Assembly: GCA_031423155.1 (NCBI GenBank)
Contig: JANPEZ010000011.1
Coordinates: 17,133 to 81,132, forward strand
Origin: JANPEZ01 sp031423155
GTDB lineage: Bacteria > Actinomycetota > UBA4738 > HRBIN12
Direction: 5' to 3'
DNA: 64,000 nucleotides
Every line of letters starts with the position of its first letter. The stretch's first letter is position 1. Below are positions 1 through 8,357 of this stretch, in pieces. The position numbers and the translations under genes are program-made. A model generated the notes under the pieces. That model was not told the origin of the DNA and did not search any database. It saw only the letters and a list, made by a program, of their open reading frames with translations.

Positions 1-561
1 GGCAACATCGTGGGCCGGCCCGAACGCCGACGTATAGGTCGCTCCGGCATCGGAGATCCCCGAGATCGGCAAGATCTGGAACCAAACGCCGAACGCGAAC
101 ACGAGCAGCAATCCGACCCAGAACGTCGGCATGCTCCACAGCATCAAAGAGCCGAACACCGTCGCCGAATCCAGACGCGAGCCGCGCCTGGAAGCGGCAG
201 TGGCTCCCAAGATCACGCCGAGGACGACGACGACCAGCGTCGCGGCGCCCACGAGCAGGATCGTGTTGCCCAGTCGCTGCACGACGATGTCGGCCACCGG
301 CCGCCGGTACGTAAGCGAGAACCCCATATCGCCGTGAAGCAGACCCCTGAGGTAGATCCAGAACTGCGCCAACAGGGGCTTGTCCAGGCCGAAGATCCGG
401 CGGAGTTGATCGGCCGCCTCCGGGGTGAGGTGTCCCGACCGCGCGTACAGCTGGATCGGATCACCCGGGAGCACCCGGAACAGCAGGAAGTTGAACGTCA
501 CAACGCCCAGGAGGGTGAAGAAGAGCTGGCCCAGCTTCCTGCCGATGAACGGCAGCCGCAC
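1..561 (-). CDS. ABC transporter permease, DppB/OppB-like (partial, runs off window)
   Basis: Inner-membrane permease of a peptide/nickel-type (family 5) ABC importer. The visible 187 residues start at a GTG (561-559) with LPFIGRK, followed by a first membrane helix ending FLLFRVLPGDP, the classic N-terminal signature of DppB-type permeases. A periplasmic stretch with LTPEAADQLR and GDMGFSLTYRRPV comes next, then the start of the transporter core with helices around NTILLVGAATLVVVVLG and MPTFWVGLLLVFAF. The C-terminal part, including the EAA loop, lies outside the window. It begins 26 nt after the solute-binding protein gene on the same strand, so the two form an operon. The specific substrate cannot be read from the permease. 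Confidence 0.88.
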   Translation of the reverse strand, partial: MRLPFIGRKLGQLFFTLLGVVTFNFLLFRVLPGDPIQLYARSGHLTPEAADQLRRIFGLDKPLLAQFWIYLRGLLHGDMGFSLTYRRPVADIVVQRLGNTILLVGAATLVVVVLGVILGATAASRRGSRLDSATVFGSLMLWSMPTFWVGLLLVFAFGVWFQILPISGISDAGATYTSAFGPAHDVA

Positions 562-586
562 CGCGGCCCTCAGTCTTCCCGGACGG

Positions 587-2266
587 TCACGCCGGCGTCG
601 CGTTCAAGTAGTTGGATCGCGTGAGGTTGAAGACGATCCCGCCTGGCGTCTCGGTCAGACCCGTCCACACGTCGGTGCGGTAGGCCTGCAGCTTGTCCTG
701 ATACCACATCACTATGTACGCGCAATCGTCGTAGAAGATCTGCTGCATCTCGTGAACGAGCTCCAACCGCTTGGCCGTGTCCAGCTCGGTCGCCTGCTGA
801 TCGTAGAGGGCATCGTAGGTCGGGTTCGCGTAGAAGATGTCGTTGTTGCCGCCGATCTGGCTGGTCAGCGGGACGCCGAGCAGGTAATTGGGGTCGTTGA
901 CCCCCGAGTCCCATCCCCAAACGAAGATGTCCCAGTCGGGAGGCTCGTTGTAGACGAGCGACCCGAGCGTGTTCTCATCCATCGTCGCGAGGTTCAGTTT
1001 GATGCCGACGGCCTCCGCGGCGCTGGCGAACAGCTGCGCTGCTCGAACGTCGACGGTCGTCGACTCGATCGCGATGAGGCGGAACTCGAGGCGCTCGCCG
1101 CCCTTCTCGCGGATCCCGTCGGCACCCGGCGCATAGCCGGCTGCATCCAGGAGCGCGTTCGCCTTCTCGGCGTTGGCATCGAGCGCTGCGTCGGCCGGTA
1201 CCTGCAGCTGGAAATCACCCATCGCCGGCGGCAACAGCACGCTGCCGGGCAGGCCGTGTCCGGCCAGTGCGATCTGGACCAACTGGTTGCGGTCCACGGC
1301 CAGGCTGAGGGCCTGACGCACGTCCCGATCCAGGAGCAACGGATTCCCCTTCGACTGCGGATCGGCGGAAACGTTTATGCCGATGTGATGGAAGGAGAAG
1401 CCCGGCAGCGAAACCGGCTTGACGTCTCCATCGGTCGGGATGCCGTCCCAGATCGTTGGCGGCACCTCCGGGATGATGTCAACTTCGCCGGCTTGCAGGC
1501 CTTGGGCCATGACGTCCTCGTTCGAATACAGGACCCATATCACCGAGGAAGGGCCTGGCGCTTCGCCCCAGAAGTCCGGGTTACGATCCACCGAGATCGT
1601 CTGCCCCCGCTTCCACGAGCCGAGGGTGAACGGCCCGGTCCCGACCGGAGAGTCGTTGGCGAACTTCTGGATGTCCTCGAAGGAGATGTCCTTCCAGATG
1701 TGCTGCGGCAGGATCGGGATGGCAAGGCTCGGATCGAACGCCTGCGGCCTCTCGAACGTGATGACGACCGTGCTCGGGTCGGTCGCCGTCACGTCCGTCA
1801 TGTCGGTGAGCCACTGGGCGTACTGCGAGTGACCCTTGTCGGCGATGAGCGAGAACGTGAAGACGACATCGTCGGCCGTGAAGGGCGTGCCGTCGTGCCA
1901 GGTCACGCCCGAGCGCAGCGAGTAGGTGATCGTCGTGCCGTCCGCCGCCGTCGACTCCGCCAGGCTGGGCTGGATATTCAGGTCGGCGTCGTAGTCGTTG
2001 AGCTTGTCGTAGATGAGCTGAAGGACCTCGTTGGCCTCGGTGGAGTAGGAGGTCAGCGGGTTCAAGGTGTCGGGTTCGGAGGACCATCCGATCCGAAGCG
2101 TCGCGGTGGTGGCGCCCCCCGGCCCGGTCGGTGTCGGGTTCTCAGCGGCCTTGGTGCAGGCGGCCAGGATGGCCGGCAGGCCTCCGGCAACGATCACCGT
2201 TCCGGCCGACCTGCGCAGGAAGTCGCGCCTCGACAGCTGCCTTGCCCTGGTGGAGTGTTCCGTCAT
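587..2266 (-). CDS. ABC transporter extracellular solute-binding protein, family 5 (lipoprotein)
   Basis: Substrate-capturing component of the peptide/nickel-type importer, 559 residues, a normal length for the family. The N-terminus carries a twin-arginine-like motif (SRRDFLRRS, residues 12-20) and a lipobox LAAC with Cys37 as the likely lipidated residue, so the mature protein should be membrane-anchored on the outer face. SBP_bac_5 hallmarks follow: LRIGWSSEPDTLNPL near residue 57, SLRSGVTWHDGTPFTADDV near 115, and VGTGPFTLGSWKRGQTI in the second lobe. It is the first gene of the operon with the downstream permease. A purine-rich ribosome-binding site (GGAGGAGAAGGG) precedes the ATG. Substrate not determinable. 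Confidence 0.93.
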   Translation of the reverse strand: MTEHSTRARQLSRRDFLRRSAGTVIVAGGLPAILAACTKAAENPTPTGPGGATTATLRIGWSSEPDTLNPLTSYSTEANEVLQLIYDKLNDYDADLNIQPSLAESTAADGTTITYSLRSGVTWHDGTPFTADDVVFTFSLIADKGHSQYAQWLTDMTDVTATDPSTVVITFERPQAFDPSLAIPILPQHIWKDISFEDIQKFANDSPVGTGPFTLGSWKRGQTISVDRNPDFWGEAPGPSSVIWVLYSNEDVMAQGLQAGEVDIIPEVPPTIWDGIPTDGDVKPVSLPGFSFHHIGINVSADPQSKGNPLLLDRDVRQALSLAVDRNQLVQIALAGHGLPGSVLLPPAMGDFQLQVPADAALDANAEKANALLDAAGYAPGADGIREKGGERLEFRLIAIESTTVDVRAAQLFASAAEAVGIKLNLATMDENTLGSLVYNEPPDWDIFVWGWDSGVNDPNYLLGVPLTSQIGGNNDIFYANPTYDALYDQQATELDTAKRLELVHEMQQIFYDDCAYIVMWYQDKLQAYRTDVWTGLTETPGGIVFNLTRSNYLNATPA

Positions 2267-2302
2267 GACCCTTCTCCTCCGTGCGCCGGGATGTGACGGC
2301 GC

Positions 2303-2308
2303 ATTCTA
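2303..2308 (-). promoter_or_regulatory. -10 element of the ABC importer operon
   Basis: On the minus strand the hexamer reads TAGAAT and lies about 37 nt before the solute-binding protein ATG, leaving room for the strong ribosome-binding site. This is a leadered promoter. I do not see a convincing -35. Confidence 0.5.
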
Positions 2309-2344
2309 GCCCCTCTCGCCCGTCGGCTCGGTCGGGTGTTTGCC

Positions 2345-2350
2345 TACAAT
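2345..2350 (+). promoter_or_regulatory. -10 element of tRNA-Ser(GCT)
   Basis: TACAAT ends 7 nt before the first base of the mature tRNA, the spacing expected for a promoter whose transcript starts at or next to the tRNA 5' end. Confidence 0.55.
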
Positions 2351-2357
2351 CACCTGC

Positions 2358-2446
2358 GGAGACGTGCCTGAGAGGCCGAAAGGAGCCGCCTGCTAAGCGG
2401 TTAGGGGGATAAAACTCCCTCCCGGGTTCGAATCCCGGCGTCTCCG
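2358..2446 (+). tRNA. tRNA-Ser(GCT)
   Basis: An 89-nt class II tRNA. Acceptor arms GGAGACG and CGTCTCC pair perfectly and the discriminator is G. The anticodon stem encloses the loop CTGCTAA, giving anticodon GCT, which reads AGC/AGU serine codons. A long variable arm and the T-loop GTTCGAATC are present. CCA is not encoded. Confidence 0.95.
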
Positions 2447-2556
2447 CCGGCGGCTCATGTCCTGGCCGTTCCCATCCAGCCCGCATGCTCGCTTCACACC
2501 TTCTTCATCGCGCAGGCCGAGGCTCTCGGTAGCTGGATGTTCGGAGGTGGATCGGA

Positions 2557-2739
2557 ATGAACGTTCGCGAACCGAAGTCGAGGAAGCTCTCGCCGTTGGC
2601 GATCATCGCTGGGCTCGCCCTGGTCTTCGCCGTCGTCTACCTCGCTCCGCTCCAGGGGTTGCTGCTGGTCGGTCTGTGGCTGATCTGCCCGCTGCTCATG
2701 ATCGGCATGCACGTGTCGGGTCGTCACCACGGGCCTTAG
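2557..2739 (+). CDS. small membrane protein, DUF2933-like
   Basis: A 60-residue protein with a charged N-terminus (NVREPKSRK) and two closely spaced hydrophobic segments: SPLAIIAGLALVFAVVYL, and GLLLVGLWLICPLLMIGM, which includes a CPLLM motif. It ends in a His-rich tail HVSGRHHGP. This organisation resembles the DUF2933 family of tiny membrane proteins that accompany heavy-metal loci. A good ribosome-binding site (GGAGGTGG) precedes the ATG. It sits just upstream of the copper-type two-component system, which agrees with a metal-related role, but no function is established and family membership is by resemblance only. Confidence 0.6.
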   Translation: MNVREPKSRKLSPLAIIAGLALVFAVVYLAPLQGLLLVGLWLICPLLMIGMHVSGRHHGP

Positions 2740-2773
2740 CGCTCAGGAACCATCGGTCAGCGGCATGACGCCG

Positions 2774-2779
2774 TACGAT
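2774..2779 (+). promoter_or_regulatory. -10 element upstream of the response regulator
   Basis: TACGAT, predicted start near 2786, would give a transcript with a roughly 40-nt leader carrying the GAGGGAGG ribosome-binding site just before the GTG at 2827. No clear metal-responsive operator was recognised. Confidence 0.4.
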
Positions 2780-2826
2780 GGGTGCCTCGAAGGGGCGGAC
2801 GCCGCCGCGACGATCGAGGGAGGCGC

Positions 2827-3528
2827 GTGGGCAAGGCGACGATCCTGGTCGTGGACGACGAGCGCAAGATCCGAGACCTCGTCCGTTCCTACCTCGAGGC
2901 CGAGGGCTACTCGGTGCTCACGGCGGATTCCGGGCAGACGGCTCTCGAGATCGCGCTGCGCGTACGACCTGACGTTATCGTCCTTGATCTGATGCTCCCG
3001 GACATTTCCGGTGAAGAGGTGACGCGCGCTCTCCGTGAGACTTCCGACGTGCCGATCCTCATGCTCACCGCGAAGGCGACGGAGGACGATCGCGTCAGCG
3101 GCCTGCGCCTGGGGGCCGATGACTATCTCGCGAAGCCGTTCAGTCCGCGCGAGCTGGCCGCACGCATAGAGGCGATCCTTCGAAGGATCAAGGGCGCCGG
3201 CCCGGGCGGAGAAGTGCTCTCCTTCGATTCCGGCCGGCTCGCCATCGACAAGGAAGCCTGGGAGGTTCGCGTGAACGGGGAGCAGGCGCACCTGACGAGG
3301 AGTGAGTTCGATCTGCTCGCAGCGCTTGCGTCCCGTCCTGGGCGCGTGTTCTCTCGCTACGAGTTGGTGACGCGGGTCCAGGGCTTCGACTACGAGGGGT
3401 ACGAGCGAACGATCGACGCGCATGTGAAGAACCTGCGTCGCAAGCTGGCGGACGATCCGCGCTCGCCTAAGTACGTCGTGACGGTCACCGGCGTCGGCTA
3501 CAAGTTGGGGGCCTCGTCCGATGGCTAG
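2827..3528 (+). CDS. response regulator, OmpR/PhoB family
   Basis: DNA-binding response regulator of 233 residues. The receiver domain (about residues 4-118) has the acidic pair Asp10/Asp11, phospho-acceptor Asp54 (VLDLMLPD), Thr82 and Lys104 (YLAKPFSP). The C-terminal winged helix includes LTRSEFDLLAALASRPGRVFSR and a recognition helix region ending YVVTVTGVGYKL. The GTG start was chosen over an upstream in-frame codon because a GAGGGAGG site sits directly before it and the receiver fold begins at once. It overlaps the following kinase gene by 8 nt. Location among copper-handling genes suggests a CusR/CopR-like role, inferred from context. Confidence 0.92.
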   Translation: MGKATILVVDDERKIRDLVRSYLEAEGYSVLTADSGQTALEIALRVRPDVIVLDLMLPDISGEEVTRALRETSDVPILMLTAKATEDDRVSGLRLGADDYLAKPFSPRELAARIEAILRRIKGAGPGGEVLSFDSGRLAIDKEAWEVRVNGEQAHLTRSEFDLLAALASRPGRVFSRYELVTRVQGFDYEGYERTIDAHVKNLRRKLADDPRSPKYVVTVTGVGYKLGASSDG

Positions 3529-4975
3529 GCGTTCCTTCGCCTTCCAGCTCACCGCCGCCTTCGTGGGAGTCGGGATCGCCTCTGCCGCGGTCGCGGCGAT
3601 CCTGGTCAACGCCGAGTTCGGCAGGCGTTTCACCAGCTACCTCGATGAGCGCCAACTCGCTCAGGAGCAGCAGGTCGCGGCGGCCCTAGCCGACGCCTAC
3701 AGCCTCTCCGGGGATTGGTCGAGCGCCAACCTGGTGCCGGTGGGGTCGCTCATCGCGATGGAGGGCGGAACCCTCGAGGTCCAGGACAACACGGGATCCG
3801 TCGTGTGGGTGGCCGACGAGTCAACCACGGGGGTGGACCCCGCAATGCACCGAGAGATGATGGGCGCCGGACAGCTTGGTCCGGAACGCAAGCTGCCCAT
3901 AGACGTTGAAGGCAAGGTGGTCGGCTACGCGGCCATCCGGCTTCCGGTCGAGGGCCTCCTTCCCCATGACGTCTCGTTCCGCGATTCGGTCAATCGTCTC
4001 TTGGTCATCGGGGGGGTCGCCGCAGCGGCCGTAGCACTCCTGCTCGGGTTGCTTCTCGCCAGGCGGGCGATCGCGCCCGCCCGGTCACTCACGGGCGCGG
4101 CCCGTGCGTTCGCCGGCGGCGACCGTAAGACCCGCATCTCCTCCGATAGGGACGATGAGTTCGGAGAGATGGCGGATGCGTTCGACGCGATGGCCGACGC
4201 CGTGGACGAGGAAGACCGCGTCCGCCGGACGTTCGCATCGGACGTCGCGCACGAGCTACGCACGCCTCTTGCGATCTTGCGGACGAGCGTCGAGTCGATG
4301 CAGGACGGTGTGGCCCAGCCGGATGCCGCGTCGATGGCATCCCTGCACGAAGAGGTACTTCGGATGGCTCGCCTCATCGAGGACCTAGAGACGATCGCGC
4401 AGGCGGACGCGGCGCGGTTCTCCTTGCGGAGAGAACCGGTCGATCTCGGGGCCGAGATCCGGAAGCTGCTGCAGGGCTTCCTCGATCGGTTCACGGAAGA
4501 AGGGATCGAACTGCGCAGCGAGATCGAAGAAGTCACTGTTCAAGGCGACCCCGTGCGTCTCCGTCAGATCCTCTCGAACCTGCTCTCCAATGCGCTTAAG
4601 TTCACTCCGCCTTCGGGCCGCGTGACTGTGTCGCTCAAGTCAGGGGGCAGCTCGGCTCTGATCGAGGTGGTCGATACAGGCCCAGGTATCGAGGACGACG
4701 AGATCGGGCGCGTCTTCGACCGCTTCTACCGCGGCAGGTCGGTGCGCGCGGGAGGGTCCGGGATCGGCCTCGCCGTTGTGCGAGACCTGGTGGAAGCTCA
4801 CGACGGGGAAGTTTCGGTCGAGAGCCGGCCGGGGCAGGGCGCCCGGTTCGCAGTCATCCTGCCCAACGCACAGGAATCGTTAGCTGCCTTCACCACTCCT
4901 TCACACCCGGAAGCGAAGGTCCAAGTGAAGGAGGAGATGGATGATGGCGAACAAGACACGGTGGTTGGTCGGTAG
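3521..4975 (+). CDS. sensor histidine kinase, CusS/BaeS-like
   Basis: Membrane sensor kinase of 484 residues, partner of the preceding regulator. Helix 1 covers about residues 8-30 and helix 2 about 158-181. Between them lies a 130-residue extracytoplasmic sensor containing MHREMM (residues 109-114), a possible metal-binding cluster. A HAMP segment follows, then HisKA with the phospho-acceptor His244 (DVAHELRTPLA). The ATPase domain carries the N box with Asn357 (LLSNALKFTP), G1 (DTGPGI) and G2 (GGSGIGLAVV). The last 35 nt overlap the start of the next gene, and the tail after LPNAQE looks unconstrained. Copper or silver sensing is inferred from neighbours. Confidence 0.9.
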   Translation: MARRSFAFQLTAAFVGVGIASAAVAAILVNAEFGRRFTSYLDERQLAQEQQVAAALADAYSLSGDWSSANLVPVGSLIAMEGGTLEVQDNTGSVVWVADESTTGVDPAMHREMMGAGQLGPERKLPIDVEGKVVGYAAIRLPVEGLLPHDVSFRDSVNRLLVIGGVAAAAVALLLGLLLARRAIAPARSLTGAARAFAGGDRKTRISSDRDDEFGEMADAFDAMADAVDEEDRVRRTFASDVAHELRTPLAILRTSVESMQDGVAQPDAASMASLHEEVLRMARLIEDLETIAQADAARFSLRREPVDLGAEIRKLLQGFLDRFTEEGIELRSEIEEVTVQGDPVRLRQILSNLLSNALKFTPPSGRVTVSLKSGGSSALIEVVDTGPGIEDDEIGRVFDRFYRGRSVRAGGSGIGLAVVRDLVEAHDGEVSVESRPGQGARFAVILPNAQESLAAFTTPSHPEAKVQVKEEMDDGEQDTVVGR

Positions 4976-5276
4976 CACAGTGGTCGCGGTGGCCTTCGCG
5001 CTTACCGTAGGCTTGGCCGGCGCTATGGGATCGGGCTCGACCCGCAGCGGCATGATGGGTTCGGGCTCGACCGGTGCCGGAATGATGAGCGACAGCATGG
5101 CCGGGCACGTGAGCGGGGGCAACATGGCATCCATGCACGACAGCATGATGGCCTCGATGGGAGGACAGGTTCCCGTGGAACTGCTGGCCCAGTGCGAGGC
5201 TCTCCATGCTGAGATGGGTTCCTACATGGGTGGCGCGACCGGCAGGCCTCCGCACGCCTCACATCACAACGGCTGA
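4941..5276 (+). CDS. Met/Gly/Ser-rich exported protein, putative copper-binding
   Basis: A 111-residue protein with an N-terminal signal or anchor helix (WLVGSTVVAVAFALTVGLAGA). The following segment is dominated by methionine, glycine and serine (for example SGMMGSGSTGAGMMSDSM) with interspersed histidines, and the protein ends PPHASHHNG. Methionine-rich exported segments of this kind bind Cu(I) or Ag(I) in several copper-tolerance proteins. Here the function is inferred from composition and from position between the two-component system and the cupredoxin gene. Start is at the doubled ATG, 35 nt inside the kinase gene, which implies translational coupling. No enzymatic domain is visible. 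Confidence 0.7.
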   Translation: MMANKTRWLVGSTVVAVAFALTVGLAGAMGSGSTRSGMMGSGSTGAGMMSDSMAGHVSGGNMASMHDSMMASMGGQVPVELLAQCEALHAEMGSYMGGATGRPPHASHHNG

Positions 5277-5439
5277 ATCCGCGGCATGGCTCACTGGCAG
5301 GCCGCCCCCTCTTCGTCCTCATCGGCGCGACCGGAAGGATCGTCTGGGAACAGAACTACCTCTCGATGTGAGGTACCGAGCAACGTGGCGGGCATCATCG
5401 CCGGCCACCCGCCCCTCAGGATCTGAAAGGAGCCCGCCC

Positions 5440-5904
5440 ATGAAGCGTTGGCTGATACTCCTCGCCGTCATCTCGGCATCCGTGTTCGCGGCCTGCTCGA
5501 GCCCCGGTACTGGCTCGATGGGAGGTATGGACGACGCCGCGGCGGGGGGGCCGGGGGATCCAGCATCGGTCGACAGGGTAGTGGAGATCCAGATGATGGA
5601 CGCCCTGGCCTACGACCCCGCGAGCGTCTCGGTCGGCGTCGGTGAGACCGTGAAGTTCAACGTCACGAACACCGGCACAACCGACCACGAGTTCGTCCTC
5701 GGTGACCAGGCCAAGCAAGACGATCACGAGGCTCAGATGGCGGGCAGCTCGATGTCCATGGGCGAGTCCAACGTGTTGAAGATTGCTCCGGGCGAGACCG
5801 GGTCGCTGGTTTGGACCTTCACCGCCGCTGGGACACTGTTGTACGCGTGCCACGAGCCTGCTCACTATGCAGGCGGCATGGTAGGGATGATCACGGTCAC
5901 GTAG
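5440..5904 (+). CDS. cupredoxin-domain lipoprotein
   Basis: A 154-residue secreted lipoprotein. The signal peptide ends in the lipobox FAAC (Cys at about residue 20), followed by a flexible Gly/Met-rich linker and a cupredoxin fold (about 48-154). Type I copper ligands are recognisable: His in TTDHEFVLGD, then Cys and His in LLYACHEPAHY, and Met in GGMVGM. An internal Met-rich loop (MAGSSMSMG) may also hold Cu(I). The ATG at 5440 is chosen because a GAAAGGAG site precedes it and the signal peptide begins there; the longer open frame back to 5206 has no secretion signal. A periplasmic or cell-surface copper-binding or electron-transfer role is likely. Confidence 0.85.
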   Translation: MKRWLILLAVISASVFAACSSPGTGSMGGMDDAAAGGPGDPASVDRVVEIQMMDALAYDPASVSVGVGETVKFNVTNTGTTDHEFVLGDQAKQDDHEAQMAGSSMSMGESNVLKIAPGETGSLVWTFTAAGTLLYACHEPAHYAGGMVGMITVT

Positions 5905-5990
5905 GCCCTGGTTCTTCACTCCCGCTCTGCGGACCCTTCATCGCTCGTTCACACGCCGGCGCCACACTGGCCTCGACAAGGAGGACAGTC

Positions 5991-6233
5991 ATGATGTGGC
6001 AGGGAGGAAATGGTGCCTGGGGATACCTGTGGATGATCCTCGTTTGGGTGGTGATCATCGGGCTCATCTGGGCGGGATATCGGGCCTTCGGTTCCGATCG
6101 CCGGCCCGAGCCCGGGCGTGACCCGAAGGAGACACTTGCCGAGCGCTTCGCCAAGGGCGAGATTGACGCCGAGGAATATCGCGAGCGTTCGGCCGTTCTC
6201 GAGGAGAAGCGCACGCGCATGAGCGGTCGCTGA
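5991..6233 (+). CDS. SHOCT-domain small membrane protein
   Basis: An 80-residue protein. A single transmembrane helix (about residues 12-31, YLWMILVWVVIIGLIWAG) is followed by a linker and a C-terminal SHOCT motif (LAERFAKGEIDAEEYRERSAVLEE). An AGGAGG site precedes the ATG. Proteins of this architecture are common beside copper and heavy-metal export genes but their biochemical role is unknown. It sits 36 nt before the P-type ATPase gene and is probably co-transcribed with it. Confidence 0.82.
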   Translation: MMWQGGNGAWGYLWMILVWVVIIGLIWAGYRAFGSDRRPEPGRDPKETLAERFAKGEIDAEEYRERSAVLEEKRTRMSGR

Positions 6234-6269
6234 CCTAGCTCGCAGGCCAGAGTCCGAGGAGGCACGGGG

Positions 6270-8327
6270 ATGAATCACGATCACTCGGCGCACGCCGCCG
6301 CCGTCGCAACCTCCGACGAGGTGATGGGGCACGGCGGACATGGCGCCATGTCGATGGACTCCATGGTCCGCGACATGCGGAACCGCTTCCTGGCGGCCGC
6401 GGTCTTCTCCGTGCCGATCCTGCTCTGGTCGCGGATCGGGCGTGAGGTCATGGGATTCCGCGCTGCCGCTCCGTTCGGTATCCGCGACGACGTCTTCCAG
6501 CTTGTGCTGAGCCTGCCCGTAATCGCCTACGCGGCGTGGATCTTCCTCGATGGTGCCGCCAGAGCGCTGCGCGCTCGCACGCTGGACATGATGGTTCTCG
6601 TCGCAACGGCGATCGCCGCCGGATGGATCTACTCAGTCTCTGTAACTCTCACGGGTGGCGGCGAGGTCTTCTACGAGGCCGTGACGATCCTCGCCGCATT
6701 CGTACTGCTCGGACATTGGCTCGAGATGCGAGCTCGGGGAGGCGCTAACCAGGCCATCAGGACCCTGCTCGATCTGGCTCCCTCCATGGCAGAGGTTCTG
6801 CGTGATGGAGAACTCGTCCAGGTTCTGACCGCGGACGTGGTCGTCGGCGACCTCCTGCTGATCCGCCCCGGGTCGAAGGTGCCGGTCGACGCCGAGGTCA
6901 TCGAGGGAGAGAGCGAACTCGACGAGTCGATGGTGACCGGTGAGAGCCTTCCGGTGTCCAAGCGGCCGGGTTCCAAGCTCATCGGCGCGACGATCAACCG
7001 CAACGGCACGCTTCGCGCCCGGGCAATAGCGGTCGGCTCGGATACCGCGCTCGCGCAGATCGTCCGGTTGGTTCAGGAGGCTCAGAACTCGAAGGCTCCC
7101 GGACAGCGCCTGGCCGATAGGGCAGCCTTCTGGCTGGTTCTCGTAGCGCTCGTCGGAGGTCTGCTGACTCTCTTGGCCTGGCTGGCCGCGGGTCGATCGT
7201 TGAGCACGGCGATCCTGTTCGCGATAACGGTCGTCGTCGTCACCTGCCCCGATGCCCTCGGTCTTGCGACTCCGACCGCGATCATGGTTGGAACCGGTCT
7301 GGGCGCCGAGCGGGGCATCTTGTTCAAGAACGCGATGGCGCTGGAGATGGCCGCGCGGATCCAGGTCGTCGTTCTCGACAAGACGGGCACTCTTACGAAG
7401 GGCGAGCCCGAGGTCGTTGGTGTAGAGGTGTCGGGGATAGAGGCGAATGAGATGCTTCGCTTCGCCGCCGCGGTGGAGCGTGAGTCAGAGCACCCGCTTG
7501 CCGAGGCGGTCGTGCGTCACGCCGACAGGTCCGGTGTTCCCGCCGCGGCCGCGGAAGCGTTCGAGAGCGTGCCAGGTCAAGGCGCGCGAGCCAAGGTGGA
7601 AGGCCACCTCGTCGCCGTCGGGAATCAGCGTCTCATGACGACTGATGGGGTCAGCCTCGGGAGCCTCGCCGAGCGTGGGACCAAGATGGCCGAGGGTGGC
7701 CGCACGACGGTGATAGTCGCTATCGACGGCGATGCAGTAGGTCTGATCGCTATCGCCGATGCCTCCAGACCTACCTCGCGCGAAGCGGTGAGAGCGCTTA
7801 GGGAGCGGCAGATCGACGTCGTCATGCTGACCGGGGACAACGAGGTGACCGCTCGTCGCATAGCTGGCGAGCTGGGTATCGAACATGTCATGGCAGAGGT
7901 TCTGCCCGGTGACAAGGCTGCGAAGGTGGCGGAGTTGCAGCGCGCGGGCAGGCGTGTGGCGATGGTTGGTGACGGGGTGAACGATGCTCCCGCGCTCGCG
8001 CAGGCCGATCTGGGGGTCGCGATAGGCGCCGGGACAGATGTCGCCATCGAGACCGCCGATGTCGTGCTCATGCGGTCGGATCCGATGGATATCCCCACGG
8101 CGCTCGCGATCGGAGTCGGAACGCTCCGAAAGATGCGCCAGAACCTGGGGTGGGCGGTGGGCTACAACGCGATCGCCATCCCGATCGCGGCGGGCGTATT
8201 CGCGCCGACCTTCGGCCTCGTCCTGCGACCTGAGATAGCGGCTCTGTCGATGTCCGGCTCCAGCTTCATCGTTGCGACGAACGCTCTGCTGCTCAAGCGC
8301 CTCGGGCTTCCGTCGAGGACCGACTAG
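6270..8327 (+). CDS. heavy-metal P1B-type ATPase, CopB-like, with CPD motif
   Basis: ATP-driven metal exporter of 685 residues. There is no HMA domain; instead a His/Met-rich N-terminus (HDHSAHAA, GHGGHGAMSM) precedes the membrane helices, as in CopB-type pumps. The actuator loop has TGES (223-226). The catalytic aspartate is Asp370 in DKTGT, the HP dipeptide of the nucleotide domain is at 408-409, and the hinge motif is GDGVNDAPAL. Helix 6 reads TCPDALGLATPTA (CPD at 326-328) where canonical pumps have CPC, CPH or SPC. The distal helices contain GYN and SMSGSS motifs, close to copper pumps. It closes the copper island. Cu(I) or Cu(II) export is the likely activity, but the altered metal-site residue makes specificity uncertain. 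Confidence 0.9.
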   Translation: MNHDHSAHAAAVATSDEVMGHGGHGAMSMDSMVRDMRNRFLAAAVFSVPILLWSRIGREVMGFRAAAPFGIRDDVFQLVLSLPVIAYAAWIFLDGAARALRARTLDMMVLVATAIAAGWIYSVSVTLTGGGEVFYEAVTILAAFVLLGHWLEMRARGGANQAIRTLLDLAPSMAEVLRDGELVQVLTADVVVGDLLLIRPGSKVPVDAEVIEGESELDESMVTGESLPVSKRPGSKLIGATINRNGTLRARAIAVGSDTALAQIVRLVQEAQNSKAPGQRLADRAAFWLVLVALVGGLLTLLAWLAAGRSLSTAILFAITVVVVTCPDALGLATPTAIMVGTGLGAERGILFKNAMALEMAARIQVVVLDKTGTLTKGEPEVVGVEVSGIEANEMLRFAAAVERESEHPLAEAVVRHADRSGVPAAAAEAFESVPGQGARAKVEGHLVAVGNQRLMTTDGVSLGSLAERGTKMAEGGRTTVIVAIDGDAVGLIAIADASRPTSREAVRALRERQIDVVMLTGDNEVTARRIAGELGIEHVMAEVLPGDKAAKVAELQRAGRRVAMVGDGVNDAPALAQADLGVAIGAGTDVAIETADVVLMRSDPMDIPTALAIGVGTLRKMRQNLGWAVGYNAIAIPIAAGVFAPTFGLVLRPEIAALSMSGSSFIVATNALLLKRLGLPSRTD

Positions 8328-8357
8328 AGCCTGCTGAGCGAACGACCGCCCGTATGA

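Noticed and set aside
10..2296. Plus-strand open frames over the ABC transporter region
   Set aside because: The minus strand encodes unmistakable permease and solute-binding protein sequences there.
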